From positions 1 to 5,731 of the forward strand of contig LCKU01000053.1 in NCBI GenBank assembly GCA_001001625.1: a stretch of DNA of 5,731 nucleotides. The letters run 5' to 3'. The translations under genes and the position numbers were made by a program. This stretch comes from Parcubacteria group bacterium GW2011_GWA2_45_30 (lineage in GTDB: Bacteria > Patescibacteriota > Minisyncoccia > Sungbacterales > HO2-52-23). Shown piece by piece: positions 1 to 5,029 of the stretch. The notes beneath the pieces are model-generated. The model saw only the letters and a program-made list of their open reading frames with translations, ran no database searches and had not been told where the DNA came from. The first letter of the stretch is position 1; every line of letters begins with the position of its first letter.

Positions 1-1
1 A

Positions 2-73
2 CCGCATAAAGGCATCAACAATCGTACTCCAATGGAACAACTTATCAATTATTTTTATCCGCAGGAACTGTGA
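2..73 (+). CDS. C-terminal tail of a DDE (integrase-core) transposase, partial at the left edge
   Basis: An open frame enters from the left edge and ends at TGA 71-73. Its last 23 residues begin PHKGINNRTPMEQL and end YFYPQEL. The pattern 'PHxGxNxRTPxE' followed by a short aromatic stretch is what I know from the extreme C-terminus of rve-domain transposases of the IS3/IS481 type, downstream of the catalytic Glu. Such enzymes cut and join insertion-sequence ends. The catalytic residues lie outside the window, so it is not possible to tell whether the element is intact. No matching terminal inverted repeat could be recognised in the following 200 bases. The call rests on a short peptide and could be a chance resemblance. 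Confidence 0.55.
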   Translation, partial: PHKGINNRTPMEQLINYFYPQEL

Positions 74-166
74 ACAACGCGACTAGTTCCTACAGATTAT
101 AATATCACAAATATACCTTTGCGGCAAATTCCGTTCCACTATAGAAGTTAAACACGAAAATTTATC

Positions 167-202
167 TTAACACTTTATGTCCGATCGGACATAGAATGTT
201 AA
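167..202. repeat. 36-bp near-perfect palindrome
   Basis: The core TATGTCCGATCGGACATA (176-193) is a perfect 18-bp palindrome. The symmetry continues outward from TTAACA (167-172) to TGTTAA (197-202), with one C/A mismatch (173/196) and one G-T wobble (175/194). No T-tract follows on either strand, so it does not look like an intrinsic terminator. It lies between the transposase tail and the promoter-like block before the 68-aa gene. It could be an operator, a transcript-end hairpin or part of an insertion-sequence end. Confidence 0.7.
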
Positions 203-249
203 AATAAAAACGGATTCTCTTTTGCATAAAATCGTAAAGATGCTGAGAG

Positions 250-297
250 TTGACACAATTGACCGTATTTGTTTGACTTGATGTAGTACCCTATACG
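250..297 (+). promoter_or_regulatory. Candidate promoter block for the 68-aa gene
   Basis: Three TTGAC-type hexamers lie close together: TTGACA (250-255), TTGACC (259-264) and TTGACT (273-278). TTGACC is 17 bp from the -10-like TGTAGT (282-287). Alternatively TTGTTT (269-274) is 17 bp from TATACG (292-297), which would give a nearly leaderless transcript beginning a few bases before the ATG at 311. No pair is a strong consensus match, so the exact promoter is uncertain. The density of -35-like elements is the main support. Confidence 0.35.
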
Positions 298-310
298 TGA
301 AAGATTCAGA

Positions 311-517
311 ATGAAAATAAAGTTTATTCCTGCAAATAATAACCAGAGAATACAAACTTTAGCACAACTACATCTTACCGCAGAAAATGCCGTAGAAAGA
401 GCTTTTCTTGAAGCCGCATTCCGTCATGATATAGAATTTATGAGTTCTGAATTACATGAAGCAAACACTCTCGTGGTTAGCTACAAACCCAAAAGCTCTA
501 AATCATCTGATAAATAG
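311..517 (+). CDS. 68-aa hypothetical protein
   Basis: I do not recognise this protein. It begins MKIKFIPANNNQ and has no signal peptide or membrane segment. Residues about 14-45 are probably helical (AQLHLTAENAVERAFLEAAF), followed by a short strand (TLVVSYKP) and a charged, Ser/Lys-rich tail. The size and composition would suit a small cytosolic regulator or adaptor, but no function can be assigned. The start has no good Shine-Dalgarno, only GAAAGA about seven bases upstream, which fits a short-leader or leaderless transcript from the block at 250-297. An intrinsic terminator overlaps its TAG stop, which supports a real single-gene unit. The transposase tail upstream suggests a recently rearranged neighbourhood. 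Confidence 0.6.
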   Translation: MKIKFIPANNNQRIQTLAQLHLTAENAVERAFLEAAFRHDIEFMSSELHEANTLVVSYKPKSSKSSDK

Positions 518-551
518 CCGAGAACACATCTCGGCATTTTAATTATTTTTT
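517..551 (+). terminator. Intrinsic terminator of the 68-aa gene
   Basis: GCCGAGA (517-523) pairs perfectly with TCTCGGC (529-535) across a 5-nt loop. It is followed by ATTTTAATTATTTTTT with a six-T run at 546-551. The stem begins on the last base of the stop codon. Confidence 0.85.
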
Positions 552-559
552 ACAATAAA

Positions 560-583
560 ATTATAAAAAGCGCGGCAACGCGC
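560..583 (-). terminator. Intrinsic terminator of the leftward (rodA) transcript
   Basis: Read on the minus strand, GCGCG pairs with CGCGC across TTGC (570-583) and is followed directly by TTTTTATAATTTTA. It faces the plus-strand terminator at 517-551, marking a convergent transcription boundary. The nearest minus-strand gene is rodA, so the rodA message would carry a 3' UTR of about 270 nt. Confidence 0.65.
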
Positions 584-855
584 TACCTTAAGCAAACCCC
601 TCCTGCGAGCCAAAAGGAAATAAGCAAATAAATGAGCCGTTATGCTCTTTCGCGAAATTGTGAAGGCGTATGCATTGAAAAAACACCAAAAGCGAATAAA
701 TTGCGGTTTCGGCTATTGAAATTTCAGACAATGAGTGGACGCGAAAGCTTGGTTTCCGCCAAGCGGAATTTCGCGTCCGACCCTTAGCAAGGTTTTCGCA
801 GGAAAAACCGAGTCGTGTCTGAAATTATAATGGCCAAAAACCACACAAACGAGCG
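584..855 (-). other. Gene-free 3' region downstream of rodA
   Basis: No convincing gene was found on either strand. The stretch holds a small GAGC/GCTC hairpin (634-647), the palindrome TTTCGCGAAA (648-657) and the nested inverted repeat at 720-826. Because a minus-strand terminator closes it at 560-583, it is most simply the rodA 3' UTR or a trailing structured RNA. An RNase P-like word (GCAAACCCCTCCTG, 591-604) was seen, but no other RNase P landmark is present. Confidence 0.45.
720..826. repeat. Nested inverted-repeat element (possible MITE-like element or structured RNA)
   Basis: The ends are a perfect 11-bp inverted repeat, AATTTCAGACA (720-730) and TGTCTGAAATT (816-826). Inside is a long hairpin, GGACGCGAAA (737-746) with TTTCGCGTCC (769-778), whose tip carries either GCTTGG/CCAAGC (747-752/759-764) or TTCCGC/GCGGAA (754-759/763-768). 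A second hairpin is GGTTTT/AAAACC (791-796/804-809). Together they would fold as a three-way junction. TGAAATT occurs as a direct repeat at both outer edges (717-723 and 820-826), which could be a target duplication or simply a result of the palindromic end. Confidence 0.6.
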
Positions 856-1962
856 TCACTCTATTTCCCTCCGCGAATTTATCTTTATATTTTGCAATAT
901 TCCAACTCCCGCCAACAACATCATTAAACTCGACCCCCCATACGACACGAATGGCAGGGTAAGCCCCGTAATCGGAAACATACCCATATTCATGCCGATA
1001 TGAATCAAGGCCTGCACGAAAATCATGGCCCCAAACCCCAGGGCATAAAGCCGCGAAAAATTATCCGAAGCGCGCATGCTGATGCGAGCAATCCGCCACA
1101 ACAAAAAAAATAAAATTAAAATCAATACCGTAATTCCCACAAAACCCCACTCCTCGGCAAAGGCGGCAAAAATAAAATCAGTTTCGGCTTCCGGCAAAAA
1201 ATGCAAATGGGTCTGCGACCCGTAACCAATCCCCTTGCCCCACATTTTTCCGGAGCCCACGGCAATCATGGACTGCAGCATCTGATACGCGGCGCCCTGC
1301 GGATCGGCATAGGGATTTAAAAATGACGTAATCCGCGTCTGCTGATACGGAGCCAGCAAAAAATTCCAAGAGAGTGCTGTTATAATCAACGCTATTATCG
1401 CCAGAAATATGAGATGGCGGAATTTTATGCCCGAAAAAATCACGATGGAAAGCCATATGACTCCAAGAATAATGGCTGATCCCAAATCCGGCTGCAAAAG
1501 CACTAAAAGCGCGGGTACGCCGACATAAAGCGCCGATACAAAAAGATGCGCGATCCGATAAATTTCAACATGTCGCTTGGAAAAAAATTTGGCAAGCAGT
1601 ATCAAAAGTACTATTTTGGCAAGCTCTACGGGTTGAAACGATAAGACCCCAGCGCGAAACCATGATTCCACTCCCCGGACTGGAGATCCTCCGAAAAGCA
1701 ACCCCGCCAACAATAAAACCGCAAAAACGTAAAACAAAAAAACTACTGCACTCTGCGTACGGAAAAGACGAAAGTCAATAAAACTTACCGCCACCATGGC
1801 CGCGACACCGATTGCGATCCAATAAAGTTGCCTTTCAAAAAATGGAAATGCGCTTATACCCGATAAACTAAAAAGAGTAATTGCCCCCAATGTTATCAAA
1901 CAAAAAACCGCCCCCAAAAGGAACCAATCATACTTCTGGACATGAGAATATACCAAATACAT
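856..1962 (-). CDS. rodA: RodA, SEDS-family peptidoglycan glycosyltransferase
   Basis: RodA polymerises glycan strands from lipid II during cell elongation, working in the membrane with a class B penicillin-binding protein. The 368-aa length is normal for the family. Conserved blocks appear in order: RGVESWFRAG then FQPVELAK (residues 109-116), QPDLGSA (157-163), the FLPEAETDF block (255-263) with Asp262 as the expected catalytic residue and EEWGFVG after it, and ITGLTLPFVSYGGSS (331-345). About ten hydrophobic segments are visible. The ATG at 1962 has only AGGA very close upstream; the TTG two codons later is spaced better from it, so the true start could be residue 3. The upstream gene is co-directional across a 117-bp gap. 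FtsW is the paralogous alternative, but the short N-terminus and the 'QPDLGSA' block favour RodA. No partner PBP gene is in the window. Confidence 0.93.
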   Translation of the reverse strand: MYLVYSHVQKYDWFLLGAVFCLITLGAITLFSLSGISAFPFFERQLYWIAIGVAAMVAVSFIDFRLFRTQSAVVFLFYVFAVLLLAGLLFGGSPVRGVESWFRAGVLSFQPVELAKIVLLILLAKFFSKRHVEIYRIAHLFVSALYVGVPALLVLLQPDLGSAIILGVIWLSIVIFSGIKFRHLIFLAIIALIITALSWNFLLAPYQQTRITSFLNPYADPQGAAYQMLQSMIAVGSGKMWGKGIGYGSQTHLHFLPEAETDFIFAAFAEEWGFVGITVLILILFFLLWRIARISMRASDNFSRLYALGFGAMIFVQALIHIGMNMGMFPITGLTLPFVSYGGSSLMMLLAGVGILQNIKINSRREIE

Positions 1963-1983
1963 ATTCCTAATTTCAAATCGAGT

Positions 1984-1992
1984 TCTATAACA
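1984..1992 (-). promoter_or_regulatory. Candidate extended -10 promoter for rodA
   Basis: On the minus strand TGTTATAGA forms a TGn extended -10, about 22 bases before the rodA ATG. No good -35 lies 17 bp upstream (TAATAT). It would let rodA be transcribed separately from the gene before it. Confidence 0.35.
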
Positions 1993-2010
1993 AACTTAAA
2001 CTTTTAATAT

Positions 2011-2077
2011 TAAGTATGCAGTATCAAGTATTAAGGGTGCGTTCGTCCTTAATACTAAATACTTTATACTTGATACT
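2011..2077. repeat. AT-rich inverted and direct repeat cluster (AGTAT-type words)
   Basis: Variants of AGTATTAAG and AGTATCAAG recur on both strands. AGTATTAAGG (2027-2036) pairs with CCTTAATACT (2047-2056) across a 10-nt loop. AGTATCAAG (2020-2028) is matched by CTTGATACT (2069-2077). The two pairings share bases 2027-2028. This fills most of the gap between the two minus-strand genes and reads like slipped low-complexity sequence rather than a coding remnant. Confidence 0.6.
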
Positions 2078-2079
2078 CA

Positions 2080-2862
2080 TCATTGCGGTAACGCAATGGA
2101 CGAATCCAATATATTCGCGCGCGGCTCCACCTCAATCGTCCCGATCTCACCCTTTAATTCATGCGGCCAGATGGATTTTACGGTACGCTCGGTGCCGGTG
2201 CGAAAATTATCCAGAATAATTTTACTTACTCCAAGCACGTTTTGCTTACGATCAAAAACCACCACGCGCACCTCGGTCTCGCTAAGGTTAAAAGGCGTGC
2301 GGTTGATAAGATTGGTTTCCACCACGCTCATTTTTTTTTCTCCGATCGCTTCAATCTTATAGTCCTTTCTCCCAATAACTATATTCGGACGCTCTATGGC
2401 CTTAAATTCCCAATTTGGATTTACGATCTTAAATTCAACTTTGGCGGGAACACGATCGGTCTTTATATTTGATTCAATGACAAATGCCCGATCCTGGGAA
2501 AAAATAAAACTGCGTCCGGTTTTTTGCAAAATAATGCCGAATCTGTCCGAAAGAATAAATTCATATTCCAGGCGCTTTGAGGATAATACTTCATTAATAT
2601 TCTGGATAAACGCCGCCAGATCATAAGAGTTGTTGCCCAGCGGCAGGGCGCGCACCCAAAAAATTTGTATGGATTTAGGATTTTTAAGTTCGCACGGAGC
2701 GCAGGGGCCACCGCAATCCGCACCCGTTTCGCCTTGGTTTTGTTTTTTATCGGTACAGGACGGATTCGGAAGCGCGATATAACCAAAGATCAAAAATAAA
2801 ATCAGGACCGGCCCCAAAACCGTTAAAAGAATTAATAATTGTTTTTTGTTTCTCCAGTTCAA
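2080..2862 (-). CDS. Membrane-anchored extracytoplasmic protein with a four-Cys motif
   Basis: 260 aa with one N-terminal membrane segment (about residues 8-31), then an outward-facing domain. Directly after the membrane come Cys36, Cys50, Cys54 and Cys57 in the frame PSCTDKKQNQGETGADCGG, a pattern I associate with conserved Patescibacteria surface proteins. It probably forms two disulfides or a small metal knot. Residues about 65-250 alternate strands and turns. The part around VVETNLINRTPFNLSETEV through the WPHEL block resembles FxLYD-type beta-sandwich domains, a comparison made by eye. Function is unknown, and co-direction with rodA suggests an envelope role. The annotated start is TTG with an in-frame TAA six codons upstream and no Shine-Dalgarno. 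An ATG at 2878 preceded by AGGG lies one base out of frame, so the N-terminus may be misread by an indel. Confidence 0.8.
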   Translation of the reverse strand: MNWRNKKQLLILLTVLGPVLILFLIFGYIALPNPSCTDKKQNQGETGADCGGPCAPCELKNPKSIQIFWVRALPLGNNSYDLAAFIQNINEVLSSKRLEYEFILSDRFGIILQKTGRSFIFSQDRAFVIESNIKTDRVPAKVEFKIVNPNWEFKAIERPNIVIGRKDYKIEAIGEKKMSVVETNLINRTPFNLSETEVRVVVFDRKQNVLGVSKIILDNFRTGTERTVKSIWPHELKGEIGTIEVEPRANILDSSIALPQ

Positions 2863-2885
2863 TATTTTGGCTCGGCATTATGCCC

Positions 2886-3044
2886 TATGCTCAAAAGTTT
2901 CGGCATAGACAAATTCTACTCGCTCGTCGGAGGGAACCCACCGTGTTCCGAGCACTCAATACGTTGAGTGCTCGGCCCCGGTTTCCCTTTCTCCTCGCTT
3001 CGTGAATTTGTGGCTATGCCTCCACCATTTCGCAGTCGAGCATA
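2886..3044. repeat. About 160-bp imperfect inverted repeat between divergent genes
   Basis: The arms pair in steps: TATGCTC (2886-2892) with GAGCATA (3038-3044); GGCATAG plus ACAAATTC (2902-2916) with GAATTTGT, a 2-base bulge, and CTATGCC (3004-3020); GGGAACC (2932-2938) with GGTTTCCC (2980-2987, one bulge). The centre is a perfect 12-bp stem, CCGAGCACTCAA/TTGAGTGCTCGG, with a TACG loop (2948-2975). That loop is a UNCG-type tetraloop in plus-strand RNA. The element occupies most of the space between the divergent genes. It could be a palindromic mobile element, a structured leader of the minus-strand gene, or a transcription barrier. Confidence 0.65.
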
Positions 3045-3084
3045 ATTGCCTCACTTATATGGTTTTCTGAATGTATCCGCCTGA

Positions 3085-3093
3085 TGGTATAAT
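3085..3093 (+). promoter_or_regulatory. Extended -10 promoter of the small-membrane-protein operon
   Basis: TGGTATAAT contains a perfect -10 hexamer (3088-3093) with the TGn extension. The -35 region 17 bp upstream (TTCTGA, 3065-3070) is weak, as is common with extended -10 promoters. Transcription would start near 3100, leaving a short leader with the ribosome site at 3118-3125. Confidence 0.65.
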
Positions 3094-3127
3094 TCGCTTA
3101 TTAAATTTTCGTTCTTTGGAGGTGAAT

Positions 3128-3400
3128 ATGATTAAAGCAATCGTGGGGTGGTTTGTTGTTTCGGTAATATCCACGGGTTTTTTCATGGCGTTATTTAATT
3201 TTTCCATGAAAGGCCTGCGCCCAATCACCGGAGAGGCATTAGTCGCCATGGCCATTGCGACTACTGTGGTGATTTTAGTTCTCACCGCGGTTGAATTCTT
3301 CACGAGTAATCAGACATTCATAATAAGCTTACGAAGAAGCGCGTGGTGGACGACGGCAATAGTTTCCGGGGTGATTATAGCACCCTGGATATTGGTTTGA
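3128..3400 (+). CDS. 90-aa small integral membrane protein, three predicted membrane segments
   Basis: I do not recognise the family. The start is the ATG at 3128 because GGAGGTGA (3118-3125) sits right before it and the promoter lies at 3085-3093; a longer in-frame reading from 3071 would begin upstream of the -10 box. Hydrophobic stretches at about residues 3-24, 36-58 and 72-89 predict three membrane helices joined by short loops with Lys28, Arg31 and an Arg-Arg pair (69-70). There are no cysteines or catalytic-looking motifs. It is followed after 27 bp by a second small membrane protein with an equally strong ribosome site, so the two are probably co-translated partners. A holin-like, transporter-subunit or stress-membrane role is possible, but nothing in the sequence decides it. 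Confidence 0.75.
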   Translation: MIKAIVGWFVVSVISTGFFMALFNFSMKGLRPITGEALVAMAIATTVVILVLTAVEFFTSNQTFIISLRRSAWWTTAIVSGVIIAPWILV

Positions 3401-3427
3401 TCTTCAGTAAGAAAAGAGGAGGAAGAT

Positions 3428-3715
3428 ATGAAAGATTTATGGTCCGGGAAATACGGATTCGGTTCTGTGATGATTCTCGTCGGCACAGCCCTATACCTTG
3501 TCTTAAGGTATGTGGGTGTATCAATCACCGTTTCCTACGCCCTGCCAATCGCAATAACCTTCTTCGGCGAGTGGATAAAGTTCAGCGCGTTCCGTGACGT
3601 TACTAATGAGTTGCGCGATAAAACGGAGTGCCTGTATAACTCCGGAGACCACAACATGTTCTATGACTCGATCGAAATTTCGCCGAAACAAGAACTCAAA
3701 CGTGTTTTGCATTAA
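3428..3715 (+). CDS. 95-aa small membrane protein, two predicted membrane segments and a soluble tail
   Basis: Not recognised. GAGGAGG (3416-3422), five bases before the ATG, is a near-perfect ribosome site. Residues about 10-29 and 32-49 are hydrophobic and form a predicted helical hairpin. Residues 50-95 are a charged soluble tail (FRDVTNELRDKTECLYNSGD and on to KQELKRVLH) with one Cys at 68. It is the second gene of a unit starting at 3128. The two-helix hairpin plus polar tail could associate with the three-helix partner to form a small membrane complex; that is inference from adjacency and topology only. A U-less 13-bp hairpin follows the stop by about 18 bases. Confidence 0.75.
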   Translation: MKDLWSGKYGFGSVMILVGTALYLVLRYVGVSITVSYALPIAITFFGEWIKFSAFRDVTNELRDKTECLYNSGDHNMFYDSIEISPKQELKRVLH

Positions 3716-3733
3716 TCACTTTCCCCAATCAGC

Positions 3734-3763
3734 GCGAACGAAATGCTCCTGCATTTCGTTCGC
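3734..3763. other. 13-bp perfect hairpin after the small-membrane-protein operon
   Basis: GCGAACGAAATGC (3734-3746) and GCATTTCGTTCGC (3751-3763) pair perfectly around a TCCT loop. No T-run follows on either strand, so it is not a classical intrinsic terminator. It may stabilise the 3' end of the operon mRNA or act as a U-less terminator. Confidence 0.6.
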
Positions 3764-3823
3764 ATCCCGCCAGAGTCCACAATACTGGAATTATGGGATA
3801 CGAATTAGAGAACGAAACAAAGA

Positions 3824-3855
3824 TCCTAATTCATAGTTCCTTATTCCTAATTCAT
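3824..3855. repeat. Direct repeat TCCTAATTCAT, two copies
   Basis: Exact 11-bp copies lie at 3824-3834 and 3845-3855. A close relative (TTCCTAATTTC) lies just upstream of rodA at 1964-1974. This looks like low-complexity intergenic sequence. Confidence 0.6.
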
Positions 3856-3862
3856 TAGATTG

Positions 3863-3893
3863 TAGATTGCGGCGGGAGATATGTCCGCATCTA
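3863..3893 (+). promoter_or_regulatory. Possible leader hairpin before the duplicated-domain gene
   Basis: TAGAT-T-GCGG (3863-3872) pairs with CCGCATCTA (3885-3893) with one bulged T and a 12-nt loop. An overlapping alternative pairs GTCC (3883-3886) with GGAC (3897-3900). It lies about 50 bases before the start codon at 3943. Two exclusive pairings in a leader are compatible with regulation, but the evidence is structural only. Confidence 0.3.
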
Positions 3894-3942
3894 AAAGGAC
3901 AAATTTACTGTCTTCCGATTGATCTTTGAAAAGAGGTATTTT

Positions 3943-4977
3943 ATGTGGCTGTATGACGAACTGGACAGCACGGAGCAGATTAAAATCAGCCAGAGAATCA
4001 AAGTCAAAATCACCCAATGGGGTAGTGAAATAGTTCCCGAAAGCGTAGCGGTGTATGAAGACCGACATGTTGGCGGAAACCGCTCTGTCCGGATTTTCCG
4101 ACTTCCGAAAAATCATAGATTTCAGGTTTTTGATGAAATTTTTGGGGATATTGAACATTTTTCGGTTGCACCGAAATCCGCCCGAGACGGACGGAAAAAG
4201 GTTTATATTTACCTTCGCGACCCGCGACGAGTGTATTCCTTTCATACGAGTCACTGGAGCGACGAACTCACCGTCAGTATTAAATGCGGGAACAATATTC
4301 TCAACACAAAAAAATTTCCGTATCCGCAGGCGGAAGTGACGGACATATCTGATACGCCAAAAATAGAAATTGGAACTGAAATTCGGATGATAATTTTTGA
4401 ATCCGGCGCTCCCCGACCCAAACTCATCGGGCATGAATGGAATGAATCCAAGGACCGCTCAATTATGATTTATCAGCTTTCCAACAAAGACCATCACTTT
4501 CAAAAAGGCGAGGTGATCAAAGCAACGATTGATTCGATTTCCGTGGGACCCGGCCTGGCTATGGGCAAGCGAAAAAAGGTGATTATCGCGCTTCGCGACC
4601 CGAAACGAGTGTACTCTCATCGCATCAATACCGCAGGAGATAACCTTACCATTGAATGTTGGTGTGGATCGCATCTCCTGAAAACAAGAGCCGTTACTTT
4701 GCGCCAAGAAGATTACCGCATAATGGTTGCGGGGAAAGAATATAATATTCGCAAACTCTCGCTTGCAGGCGGCAAAGTCATACGCGAATATGCCCCCGAA
4801 CGCTTCGGCGATAGTATTGACGATGTTGCGATGCGATACGGCGATGAGCTTAAAAAAATCGCCCCCAATTTTCGCAAGCGGCTCCGCGCAAACCAAGCAA
4901 AGCTCCCGCGACTTGAAAAAGTGCCGAACTACAATTATCTCGTCGAGCGAGTTTCCAAGCGCCATCGCCTCATTTAG
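3943..4977 (+). CDS. 344-aa orphan protein built from two tandem diverged domains
   Basis: Not recognised. The start is the ATG at 3943 because AAGAGG (3931-3936) lies six bases upstream; an in-frame TTG at 3919 is less likely. Residues about 13-125 and 140-251 are two copies of one domain, offset by 125-128 residues. Each carries an opening strand (IKISQRIKVKI; IEIGTEIRMII), a signature (GRKKVYIYLRDPRRVYSF at 83-100; GKRKKVIIALRDPKRVYSH at 208-226) and a closing strand with a conserved Cys-Gly (115 and 241; ELTVSIKCGNN and NLTIECWCGSH). The alternation of polar and hydrophobic residues suggests beta-rich domains. Residues about 252-344 are unrelated, partly helical and strongly basic (FRKRLRANQAK; SKRHRLI). 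There is no signal peptide or membrane helix, so it is probably cytosolic. The basic patches could bind nucleic acid. It is bounded by hairpins on both sides. Confidence 0.82.
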   Translation: MWLYDELDSTEQIKISQRIKVKITQWGSEIVPESVAVYEDRHVGGNRSVRIFRLPKNHRFQVFDEIFGDIEHFSVAPKSARDGRKKVYIYLRDPRRVYSFHTSHWSDELTVSIKCGNNILNTKKFPYPQAEVTDISDTPKIEIGTEIRMIIFESGAPRPKLIGHEWNESKDRSIMIYQLSNKDHHFQKGEVIKATIDSISVGPGLAMGKRKKVIIALRDPKRVYSHRINTAGDNLTIECWCGSHLLKTRAVTLRQEDYRIMVAGKEYNIRKLSLAGGKVIREYAPERFGDSIDDVAMRYGDELKKIAPNFRKRLRANQAKLPRLEKVPNYNYLVERVSKRHRLI

Positions 4978-4989
4978 TTCTCCACTACA

Positions 4990-5018
4990 AGAGTTTCGGA
5001 CTTCATATCCGAAACTCT
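4990..5018. other. 11-bp hairpin downstream of the duplicated-domain gene
   Basis: AGAGTTTCGGA (4990-5000) pairs perfectly with TCCGAAACTCT (5008-5018) around a 7-nt loop, 13 bases after the stop codon. No T-run follows. It probably marks the 3' end of that transcript. Confidence 0.55.
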
Positions 5019-5029
5019 CCTGCCCTAAA

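Noticed and set aside
160..210. dif/Xer-like site suggested by TTAACA and TGTTAA arms
   Set aside because: The arms are about 24 bp apart, not 6-8 bp, and the centre is a perfect GC-containing palindrome.
591..620. RNase P-like sequence word (GCAAACCCCTCCTG, then GCCAAAAGG)
   Set aside because: No GAGGAAAGTC block, ACAGAA block or closing P1 stem is present on either strand nearby.
725..750. Hammerhead-like run (ATGAGTGGACGCGAAAGC)
   Set aside because: The required CUGAUGA core is absent and the stems do not have the hammerhead arrangement.
632..787. A 51-aa plus-strand open frame starting MSRYALSRNC, with AAAAGGA upstream
   Set aside because: The ribosome site is 13 bases away, the frame runs through the inverted-repeat element, and the strand opposes the rodA 3' UTR. 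It is more likely a chance reading.
2081..2098. Hairpin CATTGCG-GTAA-CGCAATG at the end of the Cys-motif gene
   Set aside because: It lies across the last codons and stop of that gene and no T-run follows on the minus strand, so it was not called a terminator.
3054..3059. TATAAG on the minus strand as a -10 for the Cys-motif gene
   Set aside because: No -35-like hexamer lies 16-18 bp upstream and there is no extended -10, so it was too weak to annotate.
3881..3922. 13-codon leader peptide (ATG 3881 to TGA 3920-3922) before the duplicated-domain gene
   Set aside because: GGGAG lies only two bases from the ATG and the codons show no regulatory run, so there is too little to call a leader gene.
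4459..4965. A 168-aa minus-strand open frame opposite the duplicated-domain gene
   Set aside because: It has no ribosome site, and the plus-strand frame shows the internal protein duplication, so this is an antisense shadow.
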